The notes beneath the pieces are model-generated. The model did not search any database, was not told where the DNA came from, and was given only the letters and a program-made list of their open reading frames with translations. Of a stretch of 38,365 bases of DNA, positions 6,910 through 15,905 are shown piece by piece. Every line of letters begins with the position of its first letter. The stretch's first letter is position 1. The position numbers and the translations under genes are program-made. Location: positions 1 to 38,365 of the forward strand of contig CAMVMF010000031.1 of NCBI GenBank assembly GCA_947168515.1, in the 5' to 3' direction. The stretch is from an uncultured Bacteroidales bacterium. GTDB taxonomy: Bacteria; Bacteroidota; Bacteroidia; Bacteroidales; P3.

Positions 6910-8097
6910 ATGAAACAAAACTTGATAATCCTGCTTATGCTTCTGTTGGGTTGCAGTTCCTTCGCTCAGGAAATGCCCATATTCATTGATGCTCCTGATA
7001 ATTGTAAGACAGCGGATAGCCTTGACGATGCCTTTGAGGGGGGAAAAGAGAACGGGCACATGTGGCGTTATGGTGTAGATGCGACGACCTTTTTCCGCGA
7101 TGCGGAATTTTTCCTGCCCTACACTAAGGGCTATACGGCTACAGGGTTCTTCCTAAACCCATATCTCAAGCGTCCGATAGGGCAGCATGCTCAGCTGATG
7201 GTCGGTGTGCACCTTGCCGGAGTAGCGGGTTATGATGGTATTCGCAATTGGCAGCCGCTGGTGCGGCTGGAATATGAGGCTCTCCCCAATTGGCGGATAG
7301 TGATGGGGTCGATATATGGCACTTTGGCGCATGGCCTTTTTGAACCCATGTTCGACCGCGAACGATACATCTACGACCATCAGGAAGAGGGTGTTCAGAT
7401 CTTGGGCAAACTCTCGTTCGGCCCGTTCCGGTGGCAGACTGACACCTGGGTGCATTGGGAGGAATTGTTGGAGCCTTGGCAGCCTACCCAGGAACGCTTT
7501 ACGTTGGGGAGCAACAACACAGTTACTCTGTTGGATGTAGTACGGGGCGAGAGTAATTTGGGAGTGCTTCTCCCTTTAAGTTTTTTAGGAAGTCATCGTG
7601 GCGGACAGTTCACCTCTTTGGATACTTGCATACAAACTCTTTTTAACGAGAATGTAGGGCTGCGGTTCTATTGGGCAAAGCATGAAAGAAAGTCCCTACA
7701 ATTGGACCTGCCTCTTTTCTTTTATCAGGATATGTCACCCACCAAATGCATGGCATATGACAAGGGCTGGGGGGTCTGGCCACAACTCACACTCAATAGC
7801 CCGTTGTCACGACAGAAAAAACGGTGGTATGGTGACTGGCAGATGCAGTTGCAGGCAGGTTATTGGTATGGATACCAATTCATCGCTCCACGGGGCAGCT
7901 ATCTCTTTCAGAGCATCAGTTGGCATGATGCTCATTTTGCTGTCCCCGAACGTGAAATGCTGACAGCAAAGGTGGCCCTAGAAAACCGTTACGGCAAGCT
8001 GTCCTTGGGGTTGGACGCTGAGTTTTATTACGATTTAATAGTCAATAAAATGGATATGGCCTTGGGAGTGTATATGAGATTTCGGCTTTGTGAATAG
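6910..8097 (+). CDS. Predicted outer membrane protein, unknown
   Basis: The open frame begins at 6862, but the start at 6910 gives a clean signal peptide (MKQNLIILLMLLLGCSSFAQ) and a 395-residue protein. The cysteine in LGCSS could be read as a lipobox, but Ala-Gln after SSF suits signal peptidase I better. The mature part is rich in Trp, Tyr and Phe with alternating hydrophobic strands (for example LMVGVHLAGVAGYDG, LEYEALPNWRIVMGSIYG) and ends in an aromatic strand (LGVYMRFRLCE), as expected for a beta-barrel of about 16 strands. I do not recognise the family. It is divergent from the receptor gene at 4047-6698 across a 211-bp gap, so a shared control region is possible. Confidence 0.75.
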   Translation: MKQNLIILLMLLLGCSSFAQEMPIFIDAPDNCKTADSLDDAFEGGKENGHMWRYGVDATTFFRDAEFFLPYTKGYTATGFFLNPYLKRPIGQHAQLMVGVHLAGVAGYDGIRNWQPLVRLEYEALPNWRIVMGSIYGTLAHGLFEPMFDRERYIYDHQEEGVQILGKLSFGPFRWQTDTWVHWEELLEPWQPTQERFTLGSNNTVTLLDVVRGESNLGVLLPLSFLGSHRGGQFTSLDTCIQTLFNENVGLRFYWAKHERKSLQLDLPLFFYQDMSPTKCMAYDKGWGVWPQLTLNSPLSRQKKRWYGDWQMQLQAGYWYGYQFIAPRGSYLFQSISWHDAHFAVPEREMLTAKVALENRYGKLSLGLDAEFYYDLIVNKMDMALGVYMRFRLCE

Positions 8098-8120
8098 GAC
8101 AGGAATGATCATTGGATCTG

Positions 8121-8148
8121 CCTCAGCCAACGCGTTGTCGTGCTGAGG
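8121..8148 (+). terminator. Hairpin after the outer membrane protein gene
   Basis: CCTCAGC (8121-8127) / GCTGAGG (8142-8148) with a 14-nt loop containing the self-complementary CAACGCGTTG. It lies 24 bp after the stop at 8097. There is no T-tract, so termination is only possible. Confidence 0.3.
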
Positions 8149-8279
8149 AATCTTCACCCTATTGCCCTAGGAACAATCTCACAATACCTAGCACAGACTT
8201 TGTGCGGTATAGAAATGAAAGATTTAAAGTACCCAAGGGGTCCATACTCAAAAGATATAGTAGTACCCAACTTTCAAAA

Positions 8280-8954
8280 TCACTCTACTTGGTATACGCT
8301 TTGGTCGATAGGCTTGTTTAGGGAGGGCTGCTGGTAGTGCCCATTGGCATCGATGCACATGGTTAATTTGTGGGTGATACCGATTTTCTCTTCTAACTCC
8401 AAGTAAGAAATCAGGTAAGTGCTTTTGCTGTATTTCAGTACCAACCGATTGATGCCTTTGTTAAAGCGGCCTTCGCTGCTCAAAGTAACGATATAGTTGT
8501 GTTGGTCTTCTGCCAAGGAGTAGTTGACTGTGAAATTGTTGTAGAGGCTGTATACGTCACCATTTACGGCCCATGCCAAAGCGTTGCCCAACAATTTCAT
8601 GAGTGATATGTGCCTAAAGTTGAATTTCTTGTGCCGGCCATTCAGACCATTGTAAAGATACGTCGAGGTGATAATATAATAGTCGCCTTTGGGTTGACTG
8701 TAGAGCAGTGCCATTTTTGCCTCCACTCCGCCCTGTTGGGTTGGGGCAATTCTTTCGCAGTAGAACGTGCCGTGTTTGTGATTTACTTTCCCTTTCTTGA
8801 TGATGTCGTGTTTGAAAGGTGCTTGCGTAGTGTGGTAGTGTTTGTTCTTGGCAAGGATGCGATTGAGAATAACACTGTCGCTCGAACTGATGCTTTGAGC
8901 AGAAAGAATCGAGGTGCAAAAAACTAAAGTGAGGAAAAGAGTGATTTTCTTCAT
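8280..8954 (-). CDS. LolA-like periplasmic protein
   Basis: A 224-residue protein with a signal peptide (about 1-19, ending ILSAQ). The mature region has the rhythm of the LolA/LolB half-barrel fold: a strand carrying HGTFYCERIAP, a YYIITSTYLYNG strand pair, NYIVTLSSE, and a late NRLVLKYSKSTYLISYLELEE segment similar to the LolA 'structure-determining' strand before the end. LolA-family proteins carry lipoproteins or lipids across the periplasm. It is not next to lolB or lolCDE genes, so this is a fold-level call and canonical lipoprotein transfer is not claimed. It is read from the same strand as the protease upstream, but a terminator (8973-9001) separates them. Confidence 0.55.
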   Translation of the reverse strand: MKKITLFLTLVFCTSILSAQSISSSDSVILNRILAKNKHYHTTQAPFKHDIIKKGKVNHKHGTFYCERIAPTQQGGVEAKMALLYSQPKGDYYIITSTYLYNGLNGRHKKFNFRHISLMKLLGNALAWAVNGDVYSLYNNFTVNYSLAEDQHNYIVTLSSEGRFNKGINRLVLKYSKSTYLISYLELEEKIGITHKLTMCIDANGHYQQPSLNKPIDQSVYQVE

Positions 8955-8972
8955 TGGTACTGTTCCATATAA

Positions 8973-9001
8973 AAGCCCCCGATTGCATAAATCGGGGGCT
9001 T
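8973..9001 (-). terminator. Terminator of the C10 protease gene
   Basis: Stem AAGCCCCCGATT / AATCGGGGGCTT, a perfect 12 bp with a 5-nt loop, followed on the minus strand by TTTTATAT. It lies 21 bp after the protease stop codon. Confidence 0.85.
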
Positions 9002-9022
9002 AGTGTGTAAGTGAATTCTTGT

Positions 9023-10471
9023 TTACAAAACGGTGAACTTGAAAACATCTCCGTTAAGGCGGTAGACGTAGGTGCCAGGAGCATAGTGCTGCAAATCCAA
9101 GCGATACTCTAGCGTACCGGCGGGAACTACGATGTTGTCAACCATTTTGCCGTCCATGCTATACACGCCTAGTGCTGCGCTATTAGGCAGGTCGACGGGA
9201 ATCATGATGTAGTTGCTGGCAGGATTGGGATAGGCCGGAGCGATGGTAGTAATAGTGTGCTCATCGATGCTGAGGTCCTTGGGGTAAATCTGATAGACCA
9301 TGCCATGGCCACTGTTGAATTTATATCCTGAGGCAGTCTGAATGGATGACATAGGTGCCAAGGTGTAAAAACCATTGGCCGAACCACCCCAGCCCCAGTT
9401 GATGAAGAACTTTGTATCGTCGGCTGCAGAGGCACCGGCTATAACCCATGCATGACCAGCATCGCGGCGATTGGGATCCGTACCATCGTATCCACTATAA
9501 TAGACAGGACGCTGATGGTCCACAATCTCACTGCGAAGTATTTTAATCCAGTTGGCATCGGAATAGCTACTGCGGTCAGCGTATCTGGCGTTGTTGGAAT
9601 ATTTGAACCATCTGTAAAAAGCTTCCGGCACATCTACACTGTGAGCCCCACTACCGCTCACGCCCCAGCCCATCTTCACGGTAACACCGCAGGCAAACAG
9701 CAGTTTGCCTATGGCTCGTCTGTAGTTCCACGCGCTGGTGTGATTAATGGTGTTGGGCATGCTGTCGTAGACGAACTTGTTGGAGTCCACCATAAATTTA
9801 TATTTGACGGTAGTGTTGTTCCAGCTGCATACGGCAATGGTACTGCTCTCGTTGCCGCCGCGCTCAGGGTACCTCCAAAATCTAATAATTTGGCCCATGG
9901 CAACAGCCACGCAACCTGCATAGCAGTATTTGCCGCCGACAGTGGGGCACATTGTGTTGTATGAAGGACGGAGAGTGTCGCCCTGGTCCCATTTGGTTTG
10001 GATCAACACACCTGCTTTGCTCAAATCGCAAGTGAAAGTGTGCTCCTCCAGTGCTTTCCATAGATTGCTTGTGGCAGCATTGGCTTTGGCGTCATTGTTT
10101 TGTACTTCGCTAATGATTTTGGCATAGCTGTCCAGCATATATTTGGCAGCAGGATTGAGTGTTTCGGGATCGAGATAGCCTTCGGGGGAATATGCTAGAA
10201 TGGGTTCGACGGCGTCAGAAGCAGAAACTACTACAAAGCCGTTGCCCTCAACATTGAAAGCATACATGGCCGGGATACAGAGCATTGGGTTGTCATACTG
10301 TTGGGCCAGTTTCATGTTGTCGGCGTTGATGGGTGCTTTGGCTCCTGTGGCCACGGTGAAATAGTAGGCACCAATCTGTTTGGCCGTCTGGAGGTCGACA
10401 TTGTCGGCTTTTGCACTACCACCAAACATGGCAATACATACAAGGATGATTGATAAAACTTTGATTTTCAT
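9023..10471 (-). CDS. Secreted C10 (streptopain-like) cysteine protease with T9SS C-terminal domain
   Basis: A 482-residue secreted protease. The start at 10471 gives a good signal peptide (MKIKVLSIILVCIAMFGGSA). Order: signal peptide (1-22), Spi-type inhibitory prodomain (about 23-140, with NGFVVVSASDAVEPILAYS), peptidase C10 domain (about 155-395), and a C-terminal sorting domain (about 412-482, beginning AYPNPASNYIMI and ending GTYVYRLNGDVFKFTVL). Catalytic Cys is C187 (YCYAGCVAVAMGQ) and His is H340 (DAGHAWVIAG). N358 lies in the conserved FINWGWGG. The C-terminal domain matches the type IX secretion signal, so export and surface attachment or release through T9SS is expected. Relatives include interpain A and the Bacteroides fragilis bfp proteases. 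Transcribed alone, with its own terminator. Confidence 0.92.
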   Translation of the reverse strand: MKIKVLSIILVCIAMFGGSAKADNVDLQTAKQIGAYYFTVATGAKAPINADNMKLAQQYDNPMLCIPAMYAFNVEGNGFVVVSASDAVEPILAYSPEGYLDPETLNPAAKYMLDSYAKIISEVQNNDAKANAATSNLWKALEEHTFTCDLSKAGVLIQTKWDQGDTLRPSYNTMCPTVGGKYCYAGCVAVAMGQIIRFWRYPERGGNESSTIAVCSWNNTTVKYKFMVDSNKFVYDSMPNTINHTSAWNYRRAIGKLLFACGVTVKMGWGVSGSGAHSVDVPEAFYRWFKYSNNARYADRSSYSDANWIKILRSEIVDHQRPVYYSGYDGTDPNRRDAGHAWVIAGASAADDTKFFINWGWGGSANGFYTLAPMSSIQTASGYKFNSGHGMVYQIYPKDLSIDEHTITTIAPAYPNPASNYIMIPVDLPNSAALGVYSMDGKMVDNIVVPAGTLEYRLDLQHYAPGTYVYRLNGDVFKFTVL

Positions 10472-10519
10472 GTGTTTTAATTGTATTCTTAGTATATTAT
10501 GTTTTATTCTTACAAAAGG

Positions 10520-10527
10520 CAAAGATA
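10520..10527 (-). promoter_or_regulatory. -7 box (TATCTTTG) of the protease gene
   Basis: A TAnnTTTG match on the minus strand about 49 bp upstream of the protease ATG. The -33 region is poor. The rest of 10523-10735 holds no gene that I can see. Confidence 0.45.
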
Positions 10528-10735
10528 CAAAGAAAATCTGAATTACAGACTATAAAAAAAATTAATGTGTTCTATTTTTGTTGTGTCAAACCTATTTATT
10601 AAGCTACCCCTGTACATTAAGTTTTGCCTATTTATCTACAATTATTCAGCTCCTTTCCCCGTCGGATACTGGTCCATTCAATCCGACTATTCCGTTTTAA
10701 CTCCGCTTTTGAAGTTCAATATACCCCATTCATTA

Positions 10736-11932
10736 TCATATATTTATCAGCAGATAGAATATGCCTAAACCCATATAGTTGCCTATCATATAGCCCAACA
10801 GACCAATTGTTATGCCGAGGATGATGAGGTCTTTGTTGCCAAGCAATGCAGCCACCATGGGCACGAACGGTGGCGAGTTGATGAGTGCCACGCTGGTGAC
10901 CAATGTGCTGTCGCCATCAAGTTTTAGCAGTCGGGCAAAGAGTATTTGCAGCAGCAACGAACCGAAGATGACAAAAAGTATGTACCATAGAATGTTGAGG
11001 CTGCCGGCCAAGTCCATTTGCCTCAGGTCGCATGCATTGGCAATAGTGAAACAAAAAAGATAGACGAAATAAAGACCCATGGTAAAGGATTTTGTCTGTC
11101 GGTTTTCTTGGTCAGCGCGACGATTGATTTTGCGTACAACAGGTAGGAACGAAGCGGCAATGGACAACGTGGTGAGTATGAGAATGAGTATAGGGGTTGA
11201 CAGACTGTCGGGCAGCAGCGTGGAAACAAGATATGAGATTGCGGCAATCGCCAGGGTGAGCAATAGGGGTATTGCTATTTCAGCGGTGGATTTGTCCGTT
11301 TCCATGGTGGTGTGGGGCTGCGGAGTGTTCTTTTGTGCCAAACGAGGCTGTTCTTGGGTGGGCGAGGGGAGGAGTTTGCGGAACACTGGTTTGCCGAAGA
11401 AGATCACAAAAACCAGATACAGACCGGTGACAATCAGGTCGTAGGAGGTAACATAAAGATATGTCTCTTGGTCCATGCCCACACCGTGGGCGATGGCTCC
11501 CATATTGGGGATTCCCCCAGTATATATACCTACTGCAACAGCACTCACCTGGGCAAATTCTCGGACCTCATACTGCCCACGGAAGAGATAGAAGCCCACA
11601 ACGATAACTATCACTATGGCCAATAGCCCGCCGAGAAAACATTTCAAGGCCTTGCCTGTCGACCAATGGGACAGGCTGCACGAGATGAGCATCAGCGGTA
11701 TGGCTAGGGGGATGCAGATGTTGCCTATCGTGTTGTTGAGCGTAAGCAGATGCCCGCTGCTAATCCAGCTGGTCAGATTAGCCACCAGCAGCCCTACCAC
11801 ATACAGTACCGCCATTGGGCTTACCTTGTCTATCCATCGCCATCTGCGGGCGAGGAGCATGACGACGGCGGGGGTGCCCAAGAGGTATAATATGTATAGT
11901 ATAGAATTGATAATGGGAACTATTTCTGACAG
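10736..11932 (-). CDS. DUF819-family integral membrane protein
   Basis: A hydrophobic protein with about 10-11 membrane segments and the DUF819 signature GIYTGGIPNMGAIAHGVG in the middle. A second conserved region near the C-terminus contains NSPPFVPMVAALLGN. The family resembles anion or amino-acid permease folds, but no substrate is established. The start is odd. No ATG, GTG or TTG lies between the previous in-frame stop and a TTG at 11881, which would begin inside the first membrane helix. The frame continues upstream with a sensible N-terminus (SEIVPIINSILYILYLLG), so I place the start at CTG 11932, overlapping the end of uvrA by 13 bp. That gives 398 residues. Translational coupling to uvrA is likely. 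A sequencing error or a lost start codon is the alternative. Confidence 0.75.
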   Translation of the reverse strand: MSEIVPIINSILYILYLLGTPAVVMLLARRWRWIDKVSPMAVLYVVGLLVANLTSWISSGHLLTLNNTIGNICIPLAIPLMLISCSLSHWSTGKALKCFLGGLLAIVIVIVVGFYLFRGQYEVREFAQVSAVAVGIYTGGIPNMGAIAHGVGMDQETYLYVTSYDLIVTGLYLVFVIFFGKPVFRKLLPSPTQEQPRLAQKNTPQPHTTMETDKSTAEIAIPLLLTLAIAAISYLVSTLLPDSLSTPILILILTTLSIAASFLPVVRKINRRADQENRQTKSFTMGLYFVYLFCFTIANACDLRQMDLAGSLNILWYILFVIFGSLLLQILFARLLKLDGDSTLVTSVALINSPPFVPMVAALLGNKDLIILGITIGLLGYMIGNYMGLGIFYLLINI

Positions 11933-14769
11933 GAGTTTTCCAGTTCTTCTTTCAGATAAATGGCTGTATCGTTGTTGGGCTGTTGGGCCAAGTCTTCGGG
12001 CGTGCCCTCAAACATGATTTGTCCACCTCGACGGCCTCCATCGGGTCCCATGTCGATAATCCAGTCGGCCACCTTTATGACATCCATATTGTGCTCAATC
12101 ACCAGCACGCTGTTGCCACGGTCCACCAGCCTTTGTAGCACGTCGAGCAACACGCGTATGTCCTCGAAATGGAGTCCCGTTGTGGGTTCATCCAATATAT
12201 AGAGGGTGTTGCCAGTCTCTGGACGGGCCAGTTCTGTGGCTAATTTGATGCGTTGTGCTTCGCCGCCGCTGAGGGTGGTGGATTGTTGTCCCAAGGTGAT
12301 GTATCCCAAACCAACTTCTTGTATGGTTTTGAGTTTGCGGTGTATCTTGGGATAGGACTCAAAGAAATCTACCGCTTCGTTGATAGTCATATCCAATACA
12401 TCGGAGATACTCTTCCCCTTGTATCTGATCTCCAGAGTTTCGCGATTGTACCGTTTGCCGTTGCATACCTCGCAGTTGACGTACACGTCCGGCAGAAAGT
12501 TCATCTCTATGGTACGCACTCCGGCCCCTCGGCAGTTTTCGCATCTGCCCCCTTTTACGTTAAAGGAGAATCTGCCTGGCTTGTAGCCTCTTATTCTGGC
12601 ACTGGGCAGTTGGGTGAAAAGCGTTCTTATCTCGTCGAACACACCCACGTATGTGGCCGGATTGCTGCGCGGGGTGCGTCCGATGGGCGACTGGTCGATT
12701 TCGATTACTTTGTCGATGTGGTCGATACCCTCTACCGATTTGTATGGCAACGGGTTTTTTTGTGCGTGGAAGAAGTACTGGTTGAGGATGGGGTGAAGCG
12801 TTTCATTGATGAGGCTGGACTTTCCGCTGCCGCTGACGCCGGTCACACATACAAATCGACGCAAGGGGAGGTCCAGCGTCACGTCTTTGAGATTGTTGCC
12901 CGTAGCTCCAGTGACTATGAGGTGGTCGCATTCTTTCATGGGGCGGCGCTTGGGGATGGGAATGTCCTTTATTCGCCGCAGATAATCTAGTGTCAGCGTG
13001 TGCTGTTTGGTGGTGAGCAACTTGTTGTGATCTCCTTGGAAAATCACTTTGCCGCCATGCACTCCGGCCCCAGGTCCGATGTCCACCACGTAGTCGGCAC
13101 TCATCATCATGTCGCGGTCGTGTTCCACCACGATGACGCTGTTGCCCAAGTCGCGCAGGTTCATCAACGAGTTGATGAGTCTGCGGTTGTCGCGTTGGTG
13201 GAGACCGATACTGGGTTCGTCCAAAATATATAGTACGTTGACCAGCCGGGCTCCTATCTGGGTGGCCAGGCGAATACGTTGCGACTCGCCGCCCGACAAA
13301 CTGCTGCTGCTGCGGTTAAGTGAGAGATAGCCGATGCCGACATCTATCATAAACTGCGTGCGGCTGAGTATTTCGCGCAGGATTTCATGTGCCACGGCTT
13401 GCTGCTGCTTGTCCAGTCGTTCCTCCAAAGTGGAGAGGCGTTCGTATAGTTCGGTGAGGTCCAGGTTGGCCATCTCGCCAATGTGCATGCCGTCTACCTT
13501 GAAGGCCAGGCTCTCCCGCTTCAGTCGGTAGCCGTGGCATTCGGGACAGGGAATGGTGTTCATAAAACTGGAGGCCCATTTCTGTAGGGCTGCAGAACTT
13601 TCGTCCGAAGCCATCTGCAGGATATAGTTGACGATGCCTTGGAAGCTGCTGCCGTGGTTCATCTCGTAGGCATCCTCCAGGCCTGTGAAGTCGCTGGTGC
13701 CATAGAGAATGGTGTTCATGGCATCCTCCGAGAAAGATTCCACAGGGTCGTCGATAGTGAAGTGGTAGTAAGCCCCCAGGTTCTCCAATTTGCGGTAGAA
13801 ATAGTTGGTGGGACTATATTTCCCCAATACGTCGAAGGCTCCCTCGCGGATGCTCTTCTTGGGGTCTGGAATCAGCTTGGCAATGTCTATCTGGGCTATC
13901 TGCCCCAGTCCGTTGCATTTGGGACAGGCACCATAAGGAGAGTTGAACGAGAATGTGTTGGGCTCGGGCTCGGGGTATGAAAGACCCGTGGCAGGGTCCA
14001 TCAGCTGACTGCTGAAAAAAGCCGGTTTAGGAGCTTGTGAGGGGATGTGGCTAGGAGGCCGGTTTTCTAAAATCATCAGCACCCCTTTGCCTTGTTTGAA
14101 TGCTGTGCGGACGGCCTCTTTCAAGCGGTCCATGCTCTTGCCGACCCGCACGCGGTCGATGACCAACTCTATGTCGTGTACCTTATAGCGGTCCACCTGC
14201 ATGTTGTAGGTCAGTTCTTTGATTTCGCCATCCACGCGTACGCGCAGGAATCCTTTTTTGGCTATTTGGGCAAACAGTTCGCGGTAGTGTCCTTTGCGTC
14301 CTTTTACCAGCGGGGCTAGCACCATGATGTCTTTATCCTGGTACTTCTCTACAATCAGTCTGATAATCTGTTCCTCGGTGTATTTCACCATCTTTTCCCC
14401 GCTAAGGTGGGAGTATGCGGTGCCCACACGGGCATAGAGGAGGCGGATGAAGTCGTATATTTCGGTAACGGTGCCGACGGTCGAGCGGGGATTTTTGTTG
14501 GTGGTTTTCTGTTCGATGGAGATAACGGGGCTGAGACCTTTGATGCTGTCGACGTCGGGGCGTTCGATGTTGCCGATAAAGTGGCGGGCGTAGGCCGAGA
14601 AGGTCTCCATATAGCGGCGTTGGCCTTCGGCATAAATAGTGTCGAAGGCCAAGCTGGACTTACCGCTGCCGCTGAGTCCGGTGAAGACCACAAGGGCGTT
14701 GCGTGGAATGTCGATATCGACATTCTGTAAGTTGTGTTCGCGGGCTCCGAGGATTTCTATTTTTGCCAT
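11920..14769 (-). CDS. uvrA: UvrABC excinuclease subunit A
   Basis: A 949-residue damage-sensing ATPase of nucleotide excision repair. The frame is open to 14850, but MAKIEILGAREHNLQNV at 14769 is the family start. Visible parts: Walker A1 GLSGSGKSS (about 31-39), UvrB-binding and insertion regions, signature LSGGESQRIRLA, Walker A2 GVSGSGKSS (about 640), the C-terminal zinc finger CENC...CEVC, signature LSGGEAQRIKLATELA and Walker B ILDEPTTGLH. In the N-terminal zinc module the second pair (CPKC) is present. At the first-pair position I see LMDPATG instead of CxxC, so that finger is probably incomplete. Located in the bamD-coaBC minus-strand run, 131 bp after the transglycosylase stop. Confidence 0.97.
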   Translation of the reverse strand: MAKIEILGAREHNLQNVDIDIPRNALVVFTGLSGSGKSSLAFDTIYAEGQRRYMETFSAYARHFIGNIERPDVDSIKGLSPVISIEQKTTNKNPRSTVGTVTEIYDFIRLLYARVGTAYSHLSGEKMVKYTEEQIIRLIVEKYQDKDIMVLAPLVKGRKGHYRELFAQIAKKGFLRVRVDGEIKELTYNMQVDRYKVHDIELVIDRVRVGKSMDRLKEAVRTAFKQGKGVLMILENRPPSHIPSQAPKPAFFSSQLMDPATGLSYPEPEPNTFSFNSPYGACPKCNGLGQIAQIDIAKLIPDPKKSIREGAFDVLGKYSPTNYFYRKLENLGAYYHFTIDDPVESFSEDAMNTILYGTSDFTGLEDAYEMNHGSSFQGIVNYILQMASDESSAALQKWASSFMNTIPCPECHGYRLKRESLAFKVDGMHIGEMANLDLTELYERLSTLEERLDKQQQAVAHEILREILSRTQFMIDVGIGYLSLNRSSSSLSGGESQRIRLATQIGARLVNVLYILDEPSIGLHQRDNRRLINSLMNLRDLGNSVIVVEHDRDMMMSADYVVDIGPGAGVHGGKVIFQGDHNKLLTTKQHTLTLDYLRRIKDIPIPKRRPMKECDHLIVTGATGNNLKDVTLDLPLRRFVCVTGVSGSGKSSLINETLHPILNQYFFHAQKNPLPYKSVEGIDHIDKVIEIDQSPIGRTPRSNPATYVGVFDEIRTLFTQLPSARIRGYKPGRFSFNVKGGRCENCRGAGVRTIEMNFLPDVYVNCEVCNGKRYNRETLEIRYKGKSISDVLDMTINEAVDFFESYPKIHRKLKTIQEVGLGYITLGQQSTTLSGGEAQRIKLATELARPETGNTLYILDEPTTGLHFEDIRVLLDVLQRLVDRGNSVLVIEHNMDVIKVADWIIDMGPDGGRRGGQIMFEGTPEDLAQQPNNDTAIYLKEELENSCQK

Positions 14770-14900
14770 GGGTAGTACTTTGACTTCTGACTTTATAAAG
14801 TTGACTTTATGAACGCTGAATTCTGTGTGATGGGCAGCAGTCGGTTGCAATTCTGCTTTATGGGTTTGACTGCCACCATGGACTATGAATTCATCATTTA

Positions 14901-15875
14901 TTAGATATGTGTGATTAGGCGGGTGTCTTTCTTTCCGCTGGTCAAATGCTTATGCAGCAATCCTTTGTCTGTAGGTAGTTTCACTTGATAGCTTTTGTTG
15001 GCCTTGTTTTTCAGTTTGTCGGTCTGCAGCCATGGATTGAGAGTGCGCAGCATCTTGTAGCTGGTGTTGTTCTTTTGGGCAAACTGGTACAGGTCGACGT
15101 TCTGCCCGGAAAGGGTGACGGTGCGGGTGGGGATGATAGGATAGGTGTCGCAATGGCGGATGAAGTAGCCGTACTGTTGTGGGTGCTGCATGATTTGCTT
15201 CATGGCCAGGATGCGGTATACGTATCTTCCCGTCTCGGTGTTGAGGCGGAGGTCGTAGTAGTTGTTGGTGTTTTGGCTGGCCATACGTCTGGCAAGACCG
15301 TTCTCGCCGCAGTTGTAGGCAGCAGCAGCTGCGGTCCAACTGTGAAAACGGTTGTAGAGCGAACGCAGATATTTGCATGCCGCCTCAGTGGAGGCCTCCA
15401 AATCGTTGCGCATGTCCACATCGTCGTCTATGGCAAGTCCGTATGTCTTACCCGAGCTCGAAATGAACTGCCAGAAACCCTGAGCATTAGCGGACGAGGT
15501 GGCATTGGTGAGTCCACTTTCTATCACACAGAGGTATTTCATGTCCTCCGGTATGTTGTTTTTCTTCAATATGGACTCAATGGTGGGGAAATAGCGAGTG
15601 GCACGTTTGAAATAAAGCACCGTACTGGATTGTCGATACATGTTGACAATAAGTTCATTGTCCAAAGACTCCCTGACATAATAGGTTTCGAGGGGGACTC
15701 TCTCGCCACAAAAAGTCATCGTGTCGGGTATTACCGGCGCGTACACGCGATAGTCGTGCATGATGGCACGGGTCTGCACCTCGTCGCTGTCCTCTTTCGG
15801 AGAGGCATAGATGAATATTTCTCCTACGATGGCCAACGATGCCAATATGATGGCTACAATAGATAACTTTTTCAT
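14901..15875 (-). CDS. Lytic transglycosylase, MltD-like
   Basis: A 324-residue cell-wall enzyme with an N-terminal signal or anchor (about 5-24). The SLT domain (about 95-225) has the catalytic Glu E119 in VIESGLTNATSSANAQGFWQ, followed by FISSSGKTYGL and the AAYNCGENGL motif. The C-terminal part (about 250-310) resembles a LysM-type repeat (VDLYQFAQKNNTSYKMLRTLNPWL). Such enzymes cleave the glycan strand of peptidoglycan to 1,6-anhydromuropeptides. It starts 31 bp after coaBC and shares its strand, so co-transcription is likely. The Gly at the ES-G position and the Asn of AYNCG match active family-1 transglycosylases. Confidence 0.9.
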   Translation of the reverse strand: MKKLSIVAIILASLAIVGEIFIYASPKEDSDEVQTRAIMHDYRVYAPVIPDTMTFCGERVPLETYYVRESLDNELIVNMYRQSSTVLYFKRATRYFPTIESILKKNNIPEDMKYLCVIESGLTNATSSANAQGFWQFISSSGKTYGLAIDDDVDMRNDLEASTEAACKYLRSLYNRFHSWTAAAAAYNCGENGLARRMASQNTNNYYDLRLNTETGRYVYRILAMKQIMQHPQQYGYFIRHCDTYPIIPTRTVTLSGQNVDLYQFAQKNNTSYKMLRTLNPWLQTDKLKNKANKSYQVKLPTDKGLLHKHLTSGKKDTRLITHI

Positions 15876-15905
15876 GATATTGATATTGAGGGGTTTGAAA
15901 AGGAC

